The notes below the pieces were generated by a model. That model saw only the letters and a list, made by a program, of their open reading frames with translations, was not told the origin of the DNA and did not search any database. Below are positions 1 through 8,102 of a stretch of DNA of 64,000 bases, in pieces. This DNA comes from Rosistilla oblonga (GTDB lineage Bacteria > Planctomycetota > Planctomycetia > Pirellulales > Pirellulaceae): positions 1,488,001 through 1,552,000 of the forward strand of contig NZ_CP036292.1 in the NCBI RefSeq assembly GCF_007751715.1, written 5' to 3'. Within the stretch, counting starts at the first letter, position 1. The number at the start of each line of letters is the position of its first letter. Made by a program: the position numbers and the translations under genes.

Positions 1-1287
1 GCTGTTGGCCAATCCGTATTGCGTGTCGTTGGCCATCGCAATCGCTTCCTGTTCGGAACCGAACTTGGCCAAATAAGCAACGGGGCCAAAGATCTCTTCC
101 TGAGCGGCGACATTGTCCAGCGAACCAGCCAGCAACGCCGGTTTGACGTAATTCCCTTCGTAGCCTTCGACGGTGGCAGCTCCGCCGCCGTACAAGCACT
201 CCGCTCCGCCAGCTTTGCCTTTGTCCTGGTATCCCAACACGCGTTGGCATTGTTTTGGATTGACCACGGGGCCCATCTGAGCGTTTGGATCCAGGGGATG
301 CCCGATTTTCACTTCCTTCAATCGATCGACGCAGTGTTTGACAAATTCGTCGTAGACGTTTTCGTGGATCAACCAACGCGTTGCGTCACAGCAGACTTGG
401 CCGCTGTGGAAGGTGATCGCACCTACAAGTGCTTCCGCCGTCGCCTTGACGTCGACATCGTCGAAGACCACAGCAGCTCCCTTGCCGCCGAGTTCCAGTT
501 TCACGGGGACCAGGTTGCGGCCACACGCTTCGCCCACCATCTGTCCGACTTCGGGCGATCCGGTGAACGACATCCGCTTGATCTTGGTGTTGTTCGACAA
601 CGCGGCACCCGCCGTCGCACCGCGGCCGGTGACAACATTGATCACGCCGTCGGGAACGCCCACTTTCTTGGCCAATTGAGCCAGATAGAGTGCCGACAAC
701 GAAGTGTCTTCGGCTGGCTTGATCACCACGGTGTTCCCGGCGGCCAAGGCGGGCGAGATGCCCCAACCGATCAACAGGAAGGGGAAGTTCCATGGGAAGA
801 TGAACGCGCACGCCCCCCATGGTTGCTTGAAAGTCCAAGCGTCGTGGCCGGGCACATCCAACTTGGTTCGCAGTTCCACCTTGTCGGCGAGGCCAACGAA
901 ATAGCGGAGCGTGTCGACGAAGTTTTGCACGTCACCAGCGGCTTGAGCTTGGATCTTGCCGGCGTCGAGCGCTTCGATCTGTGCGATGATTGCCTTGTCC
1001 GCTTCGACGGCGTCGGCCAGTCGCAATAAAATGCTGCTGCGTTCCTGCTGCGACAGCCCCGCCCAGGCGGGAAACGCTTCGTCAGCGATCTCCACGGCGC
1101 GATCGATTTCCGATGGGGAGAGGTCGTGGATTTCAGCGATCGTGTCGCCCGAACCGGGATCGATTGTCGGGATCAAGTTTCCCGAAGCCGCAGGGAAATC
1201 CTTGCCCCCCACGAAACTGGCAAATGGGCTCTGCTTCAGGAATGTCTCGACGGCTGGCAACAATTCGAACTTCGTCATAACGCTCAT
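1..1287 (-). CDS. Aldehyde dehydrogenase (NAD(P)+-dependent), 3' end outside window
   Basis: This would oxidise an aldehyde to the acid with NAD(P)+ in the cytoplasm. The frame opens at ATG 1287 and is still open at base 1, so about 429 residues are visible of a family usually near 490-500. Visible family landmarks are the cofactor-site segment FPWNFP, the loop FTGSPEVGQ, the general-base segment ELGGKG and the catalytic-cysteine segment SGQVCCD. A second in-frame ATG lies at 1278. The class is clear; the substrate cannot be read from the sequence. The C-terminal part with the oligomerisation strand is beyond the window. Confidence 0.93.
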   Translation of the reverse strand, partial: MSVMTKFELLPAVETFLKQSPFASFVGGKDFPAASGNLIPTIDPGSGDTIAEIHDLSPSEIDRAVEIADEAFPAWAGLSQQERSSILLRLADAVEADKAIIAQIEALDAGKIQAQAAGDVQNFVDTLRYFVGLADKVELRTKLDVPGHDAWTFKQPWGACAFIFPWNFPFLLIGWGISPALAAGNTVVIKPAEDTSLSALYLAQLAKKVGVPDGVINVVTGRGATAGAALSNNTKIKRMSFTGSPEVGQMVGEACGRNLVPVKLELGGKGAAVVFDDVDVKATAEALVGAITFHSGQVCCDATRWLIHENVYDEFVKHCVDRLKEVKIGHPLDPNAQMGPVVNPKQCQRVLGYQDKGKAGGAECLYGGGAATVEGYEGNYVKPALLAGSLDNVAAQEEIFGPVAYLAKFGSEQEAIAMANDTQYGLANS

Positions 1288-2112
1288 TTGGTAACTCCTG
1301 CGAGTGATTGGATTTCGTTTTTTTGTCGCTTTTGGGGGGCTCGTTCTCACCGGCGACTGTTTTGCAGATTCTTCATCTTATCGTTTCGGCGTGCGATGGC
1401 TTGCCCCCCAATGCAAATTGTCGCCCATCGGACGCTTTCAGGTCGTCGGCTCGCGGGGAGATCGAGATCGACGGGATCATCCTTTCGCCCTCATCGGCAT
1501 GTTGATCCGGTGGTGACAGGGCTTTTAACTGTTTGTGCTTAGGCAAATTAGCCGGCATGCGTTAGCGGACTGTCGTTTTAGTCAGAACGAGCTTCCTTAC
1601 ATTGAGCCGTTTGGGCTTGGGCCCCGGTTTGGTGGCAGCGGAGCCGAGGCGAACGCTCAAACGGCTGATTCAACCGACAAGCCGCTAGTGGGCTGTCGAT
1701 TTACTTACTTCAACTGAAGCCGCTGAGAATACGATCGACGTTCGCGAAGCGACGATTAGGCGCAGCGACAGAACAAATTCCGGCATCCGTATCCCCCGAT
1801 AAGCGATGTTTCAACGCAAAGAATCCTACCCGGTGGGATCGGGGCCGGGGAATTTCCCAGCAGGTCCGAAGCGGGAGGGGGCTGCGCGAGATGCGACCCA
1901 AAGCCATGAAAAAGCTTGTGCTAGCGGGAAACCGCACCACTAGCGCAACCAGGAGTTGCAAACGGGGGGGCGGCCAGCGAGAATAACCACTGCTGACGAA
2001 GCTATTCTCACGGAGCAACCAGTGAGAACAAGCCCAAACACCCAATCCTCCGGGGATACCCTGGTGAGAAACATAGTTGCACTGGCCTTCGGGGGAGGTG
2101 TTGTGAGGAGTG
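1288..2112. other. Non-coding spacer between the aldehyde dehydrogenase gene and the IS91-type transposase
   Basis: No convincing gene is seen here. It contains the dispersed repeat at 1548-1703 and, nearer the transposase, several inverted repeats: arms TTGTGCTAG/CTAGCGCAA at 1916-1948 with an inner GCGG/CCGC stem, and GAGAATA/TATTCTC at about 1979-2008. These may belong to one end of the IS91-type element, whose ends are not classical terminal inverted repeats, but the boundary cannot be fixed from one copy. Confidence 0.5.
1548..1703 (+). repeat. Dispersed intergenic repeat, copy 1
   Basis: This roughly 155-bp intergenic sequence is clearly related to the reverse complement of 61401-61562. 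Shared blocks in the same order include GAGCTTCCTTACATT/AAGCTTCCTTGCATT, AGCCGTTTGGGC, CCCCGGTTT, GTGGCAGCGGA and CGGCTGATT followed by ACCGACAAGCCGC. The centre of the other copy is a good inverted repeat; here the palindrome has decayed. No coding capacity is seen. It is a chromosome-wide repeat family by inference from these two copies. Confidence 0.75.
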
Positions 2113-3306
2113 ATGGGAATCACGCTGCAACAAGTATTCAGGCAACATTTTGATGCGGTAGCTGCCAAGCGTCGCTTGTCGAGTGACATGTATCGGGCCG
2201 CCTGGGCTGTCCGGCATTGCCGTACTCGCGAGCTCGGCGGACATGTTAACAGCTGCCCAGTCGGACACGTCTGTCAGGTCGCTTACAACTCCTGTATGCA
2301 CCGAAGTTGCCCGCAGTGCGCGTGGTTGCCGCGCGAGCAGTGGCTCGCCGGATGGAAACGACGACTGCTTCCCACGCCGCATCATCACATCGTCTTTACT
2401 GTCCCGCATTCACTCAACGAGTTGTGGCGATTCAACAAAGTCCAGTTCAGCAAGTTGTTGTTCGACGCTGCTTTCGAGACGCTGCACGAACTGCTCGCCG
2501 ACCCGAAGTATCTCGGTGCGGTGCCTGGCATCTTGGCCGCCCTGCATACCTGGAATCAAAAGCTCGATGTCCATGTGCATCTGCATGTGTTGGTCACCGC
2601 AGGAGGTTTAGGGCCCCGAAAGCAATGGGGCAAATCGCAAAGGAAGTGCCTGTTGCCCAGGAAGGTGCTGATGATCAAGTTTCGTGGCAAGTTCAGGGCG
2701 TTTCTCCGCGAGAGGGTTGCCAAGAGACTGTTGCGGCTACCGCCGCAACTCAGCTCCGCCGGGTTCCTGGGTTTGCTTCAAAGCGTTGGCAGCCTCCCCT
2801 GGAACGTCAAGATTCACGAAGCGTACCTGCGTGGCGAGAGTGTCGCGATCTACCTGGCGAGGTACATCAAGGGGGGGCCGATGGGCCGCGCTCGACTGCT
2901 GGAAATTCGCGACGGCAAGGTCGAGTTTCGATATCGGTTGAGCGCTCTGGAAGGGGGCGACGGGAAGCGGCAAGGTATCGCGCAGTTGCCGGTTGAAAGC
3001 TTCATTCGACGCTGGCTCGAACATGTCCCACCGCGGCGGATGCAAACGGTTCGAGGAAGCGGTCTGTACTGTGGCAATCAACACAGTCAGCTCACCACTG
3101 CCCGCGAAAGCCTGGGACTTCGGCCGTTAGAACCATTGCCGCAGCAGCGGATGACGTGTCAAGAACGATGCGTTGCATCGGGGTACACCGCAGCCTCGCG
3201 CTGCAAACAATGTGGCGCGACACTCGTTTCACATTCCCCGTTTCCTGCCGGACGCGGTCCGCCCCGCTCCGCATTTCGACGTCGCTTTCCCGGACAGGTC
3301 GCATGA
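2113..3306 (+). CDS. IS91-family (HUH, Y2-type) transposase
   Basis: This is a rolling-circle transposase of the IS91 family. The N-terminal zinc-binding region (about residues 30-75) has the spaced C/H residues of LGGH, NSCPVGH and HRSCPQC. The metal-binding HUH-type motif is in DVHVHLHVLVTAGG, and the paired tyrosines are in YLARYIKG. A second cysteine set near the C-terminus (CVASGY, CKQCG) is also usual. The length (397 aa) fits the family. ATG 2113 is preceded by GAGGAG; GTG 2110 is an alternative. It sits directly before the first attC-like site of the cassette array. Element ends were not identified, so only the gene is delimited. Confidence 0.9.
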   Translation: MGITLQQVFRQHFDAVAAKRRLSSDMYRAAWAVRHCRTRELGGHVNSCPVGHVCQVAYNSCMHRSCPQCAWLPREQWLAGWKRRLLPTPHHHIVFTVPHSLNELWRFNKVQFSKLLFDAAFETLHELLADPKYLGAVPGILAALHTWNQKLDVHVHLHVLVTAGGLGPRKQWGKSQRKCLLPRKVLMIKFRGKFRAFLRERVAKRLLRLPPQLSSAGFLGLLQSVGSLPWNVKIHEAYLRGESVAIYLARYIKGGPMGRARLLEIRDGKVEFRYRLSALEGGDGKRQGIAQLPVESFIRRWLEHVPPRRMQTVRGSGLYCGNQHSQLTTARESLGLRPLEPLPQQRMTCQERCVASGYTAASRCKQCGATLVSHSPFPAGRGPPRSAFRRRFPGQVA

Positions 3307-3486
3307 AGCTGCTGCAGAACTTCGCCCACACCAACCTCGCGTCACCCAGCGGTCCGAAGGTCCACTCGAACCACGCAGTCGCCATGCTGACAAGCGACCA
3401 GAATTGTTTGCAGGGGCACCATCGAAGTGGTAAAACTCTAAAGACAGCAACAGCTAAGAATCGCTGACACTCGACTAAATTAAAAA

Positions 3487-3575
3487 GTGCAACCAGACGC
3501 TGCACCGGATTTCGCCGTCACGCGTCACAAGAATCTACGTCTACACCGCGAAACCGGTGAGCTTAAACGTTATCT
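3487..3575 (+). other. attC-like recombination site 0 (upstream limit of cassette 1)
   Basis: A left box GTGCAAC and right box GTTATCT bracket an imperfect inverted repeat: GCTGCACCGGATTTCG pairs with CGCGAAACCGGTGAGC with an extra unpaired base. This is the layout of integron attC sites. It should be the 3' end of a preceding cassette, whose gene is absent, since only about 180 bp separate it from the IS91-type transposase stop. It is weaker in its left box than the other sites. Confidence 0.7.
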
Positions 3576-3619
3576 GACTACGTTGAGATGGAACCAACGC
3601 CGACCACAATACCAATCAA

Positions 3620-4072
3620 ATGGACATTCTCCCATACGATCCCGGCGTTTTGCCCACATTGCCAGCCCCATCCGCGGGAGAACGCATCTCGTTTCGCGTT
3701 GACGGACTTCCACCGTACAAAGACGTTTCGCATTCAATCCGCAGCGTGACTCATCCACGATACAGATCATTTGTTGCACTGCGCAACGCTGCAACAGAAA
3801 TAATGAATGGTCGCGCGTGGTACTTCGGACCGGTTAAACTCGACCTTACGATCCATGCACCTTCGATGCATCCCAATCGGGGCCTAAACGATTATCTGGG
3901 TGGCGTCATGGACACTCTCGACGGGTCAAGCGGTTTTACGTTCACGTATTTACCCATCGTCTTCGAAGATGACTGCCAAGTCTGTGCCTGTGCCACACGC
4001 TTCGTTCAAACGGATAATGCATTCTACGCCCTAGAGATTCAATTTATGGGCAACGATGTGGTCGATTTATAA
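3620..4072 (+). CDS. Cassette 1: RusA-like (Holliday-junction resolvase fold) protein
   Basis: 150 aa. The region around residues 88-125 has the acidic pattern of the RusA family: LNDYLGGVMDTLDG, a short loop, then VFEDDCQVCAC, corresponding to the family's DN..K..DAL and DDxxV signatures. RusA enzymes cleave Holliday junctions and are usually phage-encoded. Here the lysine of the classical motif is not obvious and the N-terminus is longer, so activity is uncertain. It is the only gene in its cassette, flanked by attC-like sites 0 and 1. The assignment rests on the acidic pattern and length. Confidence 0.55.
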   Translation: MDILPYDPGVLPTLPAPSAGERISFRVDGLPPYKDVSHSIRSVTHPRYRSFVALRNAATEIMNGRAWYFGPVKLDLTIHAPSMHPNRGLNDYLGGVMDTLDGSSGFTFTYLPIVFEDDCQVCACATRFVQTDNAFYALEIQFMGNDVVDL

Positions 4073-4092
4073 TCGCGTTGCAGGAAACGCCA

Positions 4093-4181
4093 GATAACCA
4101 TCGCATGCAACGGAGCGGCGGTGGTGACTGTTTCGACAACGCACCATCATCGCCGCCGCCCGTTGATGCGTAACGTTATCC
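4093..4181 (+). other. attC-like recombination site 1
   Basis: Left box GATAAC and right box GTTATCC are complementary, and between them ATCGCATGCAACGGAGCGGC pairs with GCCGCCGCCCGTTGATGCG with unpaired extra bases, as in integron attC hairpins. It follows the stop of the RusA-like gene closely and is about 70 bp before the next cassette gene. Confidence 0.88.
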
Positions 4182-4253
4182 GACTTAGTTCTTCGCGATG
4201 GTTTTGCCCACTCATTTCACTAAAACAATCCTGACACGACAAGGAACCGACAT

Positions 4254-4424
4254 ATGAACTCGTTCTTCTTCTGGCTCACAATTGCCGCAAGTGCCGGTGC
4301 CTTGCTCTCGCAATTGCTGCATCTCGGTGTCATCGAAATCGTTATCATTGCAGTCGTTGCAAACTTTGGGTTCTATGGCTATCGTCGTCTTGCGCGTGAC
4401 CGTAAACGCACTGCAATGAACTGA
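4254..4424 (+). CDS. Cassette 2: small membrane protein, unknown function
   Basis: A 56-residue protein that is nearly all one or two hydrophobic segments (about residues 4-38), followed by a basic tail YRRLARDRKR. The basic end suggests a cytoplasmic C-terminus. ATG 4254 is preceded by AAGGAA at a suitable distance. It lies between attC-like sites 1 and 2 in the cassette orientation. No family is recognised. About 120 bp between its stop and the attC site show no better gene; an overlapping frame from 4424 runs through the attC hairpin and is probably not real. Confidence 0.6.
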   Translation: MNSFFFWLTIAASAGALLSQLLHLGVIEIVIIAVVANFGFYGYRRLARDRKRTAMN

Positions 4425-4547
4425 TGCTCCACAAACTCCAACGCATGGATGACTTGCATCACACTTTGGAAAGACATGGCGGCCGACATGTACGCCCGGA
4501 GGCCTGTGCGACTGTGATGGCAAACTATCAACCTGCTGCCAATCGTC

Positions 4548-4634
4548 GGATAACAATACGTTGCACACGGAGCCGCGGGCCGCGCGGCTTTTTCTGCTTG
4601 CATGACTTTCGCCGCGGCCCGGTGAACGTTACCG
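4548..4634 (+). other. attC-like recombination site 2
   Basis: Left box GGATAAC, then CGTTGCACACGGAGCCGCGG pairing with CCGCGGCCCGGTGAACG, and right box GTTACCG. The stem is strong and GC-rich with extrahelical bases. The right box departs from the more common GTTATCC of neighbouring sites. Confidence 0.87.
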
Positions 4635-4658
4635 TTGTGCCAAAAACTGAGGCCCCCA

Positions 4659-5549
4659 ATGTCGCTTCAAGGTGAAGGCTCAATTACGTTTTGGTTGGAT
4701 CATCCCGACGCGGATTGGCAAACCAACACAAGACCCTACAAGTTTGGCCCCATGTCGAGCCACGGGATCGAGGTAACAGCCTTCAAGAACCCTGACTTCA
4801 CCGTGGCAATTCTGATCAGCGGTCCGCTTTCGCAGACGATCATGTTTCATGGGCCGATGCCCAAAGTTCTTCGACCCGATGGCGTGTTCGTCGCGATCAC
4901 ATGGCGCCACCCTGTGGTGACCCTTTACGTTGGTCCAGACAAAGTTGATGAGTTTGTGCTATCTGAGACTCACCGAGCTACCCTGCCGATCTGTATTACA
5001 TCTCCGACTGACACGCCATCTCTCGACGTGGTTGGCGACGTGCTCGACAACTTCAGCCACGTGTTCAATACCGTTTCCGGGTTTCTAGACGCTACAGACC
5101 CACAGGTTTGTATCACGACGATCACAGATGGACTTGATCTGTCCAAGTTCTCCGTCGCATCATCCAGCACAGGGTCGTGGCAGGCATTTCTCAACGGCAC
5201 TAAATCCGTATTTGACTTTGTGCGTCATCGATTCGGTGATTTTTTGGCTGTATGCTCTGGCTACGGCGATCGCCTTGCCCAAGCCCACGTTGCTTTAAAG
5301 GAAGCGGACGCTCGGATTCAACACGAAAAGGCCAACCAAGAAAAGCTTGCCACAATCGCTAAAGCTAATGAAATTGCGCGGGAGATCGGCAGCCATTTGA
5401 CGTCGCACCGACAAGACATTTCTGAGGAGGACAAAGAACGGTTGCTCAACGAACATTTCTACAAGCCAATGCAACAACTTGCTTCCACCATCGTCACCAA
5501 CGAACTTAGGATTGAATTCCAAAACTCATCAGACGATAGGGTGGCATAA
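4659..5549 (+). CDS. Cassette 3: hypothetical protein with C-terminal coiled coil
   Basis: A 296-aa soluble protein of unknown function. The first 200 residues look like a mixed beta-rich domain (for example ITFWLDHPDADWQTN and VFVAITWRHPVVTLYV). Residues about 210-270 are charged and helical (ALKEADARIQHEKANQEK), consistent with a coiled coil. No signal peptide or membrane segment is seen. ATG 4659 is chosen because the upstream ATG 4635 lies inside the attC boundary. The stop codon TAA lies inside the left box of attC-like site 3, so cassette and gene ends overlap. Confidence 0.7.
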   Translation: MSLQGEGSITFWLDHPDADWQTNTRPYKFGPMSSHGIEVTAFKNPDFTVAILISGPLSQTIMFHGPMPKVLRPDGVFVAITWRHPVVTLYVGPDKVDEFVLSETHRATLPICITSPTDTPSLDVVGDVLDNFSHVFNTVSGFLDATDPQVCITTITDGLDLSKFSVASSSTGSWQAFLNGTKSVFDFVRHRFGDFLAVCSGYGDRLAQAHVALKEADARIQHEKANQEKLATIAKANEIAREIGSHLTSHRQDISEEDKERLLNEHFYKPMQQLASTIVTNELRIEFQNSSDDRVA

Positions 5550-5635
5550 CAAATCGGTGCACACGGAGCCGCGGGTCGCGCGGGATTTGAAATCAACGTT
5601 GTTCGCCGCGGCCCGGTGACCTCGGACGTTCGCAC
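5544..5635 (+). other. attC-like recombination site 3
   Basis: Left box GCATAAC overlaps the preceding stop codon; TCGGTGCACACGGAGCCGCG pairs with CGCGGCCCGGTGACC; right box GTTCGCA. The inner arm is almost identical to site 2, so cassettes 2 and 3 carry closely related sites. Confidence 0.86.
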
Positions 5636-5643
5636 ACTGAAGA

Positions 5644-6201
5644 ATGAAACCTGTTTGCCAGCATTGCAGCACACACTACGGCGAACTTCTTCGTAGTGAG
5701 CGATGGCGCGCGTTCCGCTGCACGACATGCCACACGGAGTCGTGCGAACTCTGTGTCGCCAGTGAGGACCAAGGCAACCACATCGCGTTTCTGCGCTGTC
5801 CGAATTGTGGCGGCGATTCGTTGGACGCTCTCGATCTGCGTGATCGGCACTCGATCTTTACGTCAACTGAACAACTGGCGTCATTCGTGGTTGGAATCGC
5901 CCTCCCCTGGGTAACTTGGTCAGTTTATCCTCGCCGAACCGAAACACTCATTCAACAGTCTCTACTGAAATTGTCTGATTTCAGACCACGGTTCGCTTTG
6001 CTGGACGAAGACGATGCAAAGGTGCGTGCATACTTGGCACAAGCGTTCCCAGATCGTTTCAACTGCGACACTCCGCAGGGATCGGGGGCACTGATTTGGA
6101 TCGCCGACGGGACACCGCTACAATGTGCTGGTGGACCAAACGTGACCGAGTACGAGATTCTTAAAACATCGCGATCTTTGTGGACCACCGCAGCGAATTA
6201 G
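5644..6201 (+). CDS. Cassette 4: zinc-ribbon protein, unknown function
   Basis: 185 aa. The N-terminal 60 residues contain several CxxC pairs (VCQHC, RCTTCH, CELC, RCPNCGG), typical of a zinc-binding ribbon or treble-clef module. The rest has a hydrophobic stretch (FVVGIALPWVTWSVY) and no recognised fold. The ATG lies 9 bp after the right box of site 3, which leaves almost no room for a promoter, so expression probably depends on upstream transcription. Function not known. Confidence 0.65.
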   Translation: MKPVCQHCSTHYGELLRSERWRAFRCTTCHTESCELCVASEDQGNHIAFLRCPNCGGDSLDALDLRDRHSIFTSTEQLASFVVGIALPWVTWSVYPRRTETLIQQSLLKLSDFRPRFALLDEDDAKVRAYLAQAFPDRFNCDTPQGSGALIWIADGTPLQCAGGPNVTEYEILKTSRSLWTTAAN

Positions 6202-6202
6202 G

Positions 6203-6292
6203 TGCGAACCATGCGATGCAACGGAGCCGGGCTTGCAAGGTTTCACGAATGGAAAGTCAACTCTCCCGGCCCGCTGATCGCCACCGTTCGTC
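6203..6292 (+). other. attC-like recombination site 4
   Basis: Left box GTGCGAAC and right box GTTCGTC are complementary apart from one position; GCGATGCAACGGAGCCGGGC pairs with GCCCGCTGATCGC. It starts directly after the zinc-ribbon gene's TAG. Confidence 0.85.
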
Positions 6293-6337
6293 AACCTTTT
6301 CCACCACACGTCAAATGTACTTGCCTGGCAATTGCTT

Positions 6338-6745
6338 ATGTCAAAAGCTCCTCATTACGCACTTCGGGCGTTGGTTCTGTTGCTTCTGTTGCAGCAGGGT
6401 TGTGGTATGGCAAAGCCGTCTGAAACGGACGAACTTAAGACCTTCGGATTGCTATACCACAACACTCAGCAGGTTTATCAGAAGCCACCGACAGAATGGA
6501 AGCAATTGTTTAAACTTGTAGACACTCCAAGCCTAAGAGAAGATTACGATCAGCTCACGCGGTTCAAGGACGCTGGCTACACCATAGTCTGGGGAACTGA
6601 TGCAACGTCTCTGGCCGCATCCTCAACGATCCTTTGCTATGCTCCAAATACTTTGAAGGCCGGAGGTCCGGTCCTCTTCGCAAATGGTGCTGTAGTGCAG
6701 ATGTCGGCTGAGGATCTTGCGAATGCGATTAAGAATGCAGAATGA
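6338..6745 (+). CDS. Cassette 5: putative lipoprotein
   Basis: 135 aa with a signal segment ALRALVLLLLLQQGCG: a hydrophobic core followed by a cysteine in lipobox-like context at about residue 22. This suggests export and lipid attachment. The mature part contains FANGAVVQMSAEDLANAI near the end, which resembles the end of planctomycete DUF1559-type or pseudopilin-like proteins (a displayed value followed by an index), but that is only an impression. ATG 6338 is preferred over TTG 6332. Single gene between sites 4 and 5. Confidence 0.65.
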   Translation: MSKAPHYALRALVLLLLLQQGCGMAKPSETDELKTFGLLYHNTQQVYQKPPTEWKQLFKLVDTPSLREDYDQLTRFKDAGYTIVWGTDATSLAASSTILCYAPNTLKAGGPVLFANGAVVQMSAEDLANAIKNAE

Positions 6746-6772
6746 GGCAATCGGTCAACATTGCCGCAGATT

Positions 6773-6863
6773 GACGAACCATCGCATGCACGGGAGTGGC
6801 GGTGGCCAGTCTGTTTTGAAATCAACGTCCTCTCCCGCCACCCCGTGATGCGGGACGTTATCC
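6773..6863 (+). other. attC-like recombination site 5
   Basis: Left box GACGAAC, arm ATCGCATGCACGGGAGTGGC pairing with GCCACCCCGTGATGCG, right box GTTATCC. The next cassette gene begins 17 bp after the right box. Confidence 0.87.
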
Positions 6864-6879
6864 GACTGGAATCGAACGC

Positions 6880-7332
6880 ATGGAGACAAACATCAATCCA
6901 TACGCCTCCGACGCTACCAAGGCGGCGGGGGGGACCGATCCGTCACGAAATTGGGAGATAGCCGGTCGCCTCGCTGTTCTAGCTGTGACGGCCTCCTACC
7001 TCTGGAACGCGATTCGTGTTTGCTTCGACTCTGAAGCGCTCCGGCAGAATCTAGTGCTTGTCGTATTATTGGTCACTATCGGTGTTTTCGGTTTGTTTGT
7101 CATGGCGATGCCTTTGAATCGTTCTCGCCATCTTCGCTTCTTGCACGTCTGGGGCTGCCTTTCAATACTTCTGGCACTATACCTCGCGATTCCGCCAATC
7201 GCCGTGCATGCATGGCTCTTGATGTTGTGGAATATATCGCTGGTGGTTGGATCCATGTTCTCAGTTTACGCATTTCGGATAGCATTCTACTCTGTTGACA
7301 ACCACGAGCGTGGTATGCCAGACGGCGGATAA
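6880..7332 (+). CDS. Cassette 6: membrane protein with about four transmembrane helices
   Basis: 150 aa. After a hydrophilic N-terminus (METNINPYASDATKAAG) there are four hydrophobic stretches at roughly residues 30-50, 55-77, 85-107 and 110-130. The NPYAS start resembles N-termini of small planctomycete membrane proteins often found in pairs, but no family is named. Its last codons overlap the left box of attC-like site 6, a tight fit seen in other cassettes here. Function unknown. Confidence 0.65.
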   Translation: METNINPYASDATKAAGGTDPSRNWEIAGRLAVLAVTASYLWNAIRVCFDSEALRQNLVLVVLLVTIGVFGLFVMAMPLNRSRHLRFLHVWGCLSILLALYLAIPPIAVHAWLLMLWNISLVVGSMFSVYAFRIAFYSVDNHERGMPDGG

Positions 7333-7418
7333 CCAGCGGATCCACCCGAGTCGGCGAGTCGGGGCGTTTAGACAATAGAAGATCTCTCGCACCGACCGGG
7401 TGATCCGTATCGTTATGC
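7327..7418 (+). other. attC-like recombination site 6
   Basis: Left box GGATAAC overlaps the preceding stop; CGGATCCACCCGAGTCGGCG pairs with CGCACCGACCGGGTGATCCG; right box GTTATGC. The arm differs more from the array consensus than the other sites do. Confidence 0.85.
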
Positions 7419-7421
7419 CTC

Positions 7422-7988
7422 ATGAAACTCAGTGACCTTATCGATCCGTTGATGGTGCTTCTAAGTGACGCACATGCTGCAGAGCAGTTGCTCGACGCCG
7501 CTGACGGCCAGTTTGAGCGGCGGGCTTACATTCGCAGCACAATGGCAACAATCGAAGGGGCAATCTGGTTGCTCAAGCAGACGTGTCTGAAAGCGCACGC
7601 TCCGCGTGGTGCGAAACGCATGTCAATCGCCGAATACGCCATGCTTTCCGACGAGACCTATGACCTCAAGAACAACGGCGATGTCCGAACATCAACGAAA
7701 TTCCTAAAACTGCCCGACAACCTGAGATTCACTGTCCAGATTTGCAATCGCTTATTTGGCTGTGAAATGGACCTACAGGTTGGTGCCGCTCCATGGGATA
7801 GGTTCCTAAAGGCTGTAGCTATTCGCAACCGGATAATGCATCCAAAAGTTTCAGCGGATTTTGAGATAACCGATCAAGAAATCGACGACTGCAAGAATGT
7901 AGTTGGATGGTTCAATACAATGTTTCATGATTTCGTGATGCAACTCACCAAGAATGCGGAGAACTTCAAGCCGCCAAGCGAGGCATGA
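7422..7988 (+). CDS. Cassette 7: HEPN-like domain protein, possible RNase/toxin
   Basis: 188 aa and largely helical. Residues 135-140 read RNRIMH, matching the R(N)xxxH signature of HEPN domains, in the usual context of a long helix ([15 protein letters not shown]) followed by another helix. HEPN proteins are often metal-independent RNases in toxin-antitoxin or phage-defence systems, and some are non-catalytic. No separate antitoxin (such as MNT nucleotidyltransferase) is present in this cassette. The ATG lies 4 bp after the right box of site 6. The family call is from the motif and helical pattern; function is inference. Confidence 0.6.
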   Translation: MKLSDLIDPLMVLLSDAHAAEQLLDAADGQFERRAYIRSTMATIEGAIWLLKQTCLKAHAPRGAKRMSIAEYAMLSDETYDLKNNGDVRTSTKFLKLPDNLRFTVQICNRLFGCEMDLQVGAAPWDRFLKAVAIRNRIMHPKVSADFEITDQEIDDCKNVVGWFNTMFHDFVMQLTKNAENFKPPSEA

Positions 7989-8073
7989 CAACGCAATGCA
8001 CCGGAGCCGCGAAGTCGGGCGTTTTGACGATGGACAATCTTTCGTCGCGACCGGGTGCTTGCAATCGTTCTGC
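7986..8073 (+). other. attC-like recombination site 7
   Basis: Left box TGACAAC overlaps the HEPN-like gene's stop; CAATGCACCGGAGCCGCGA pairs with TCGCGACCGGGTGCTTG; right box GTTCTGC. Confidence 0.85.
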
Positions 8074-8102
8074 CACTGCCGTATTTATAATCGACGACTT
8101 CC

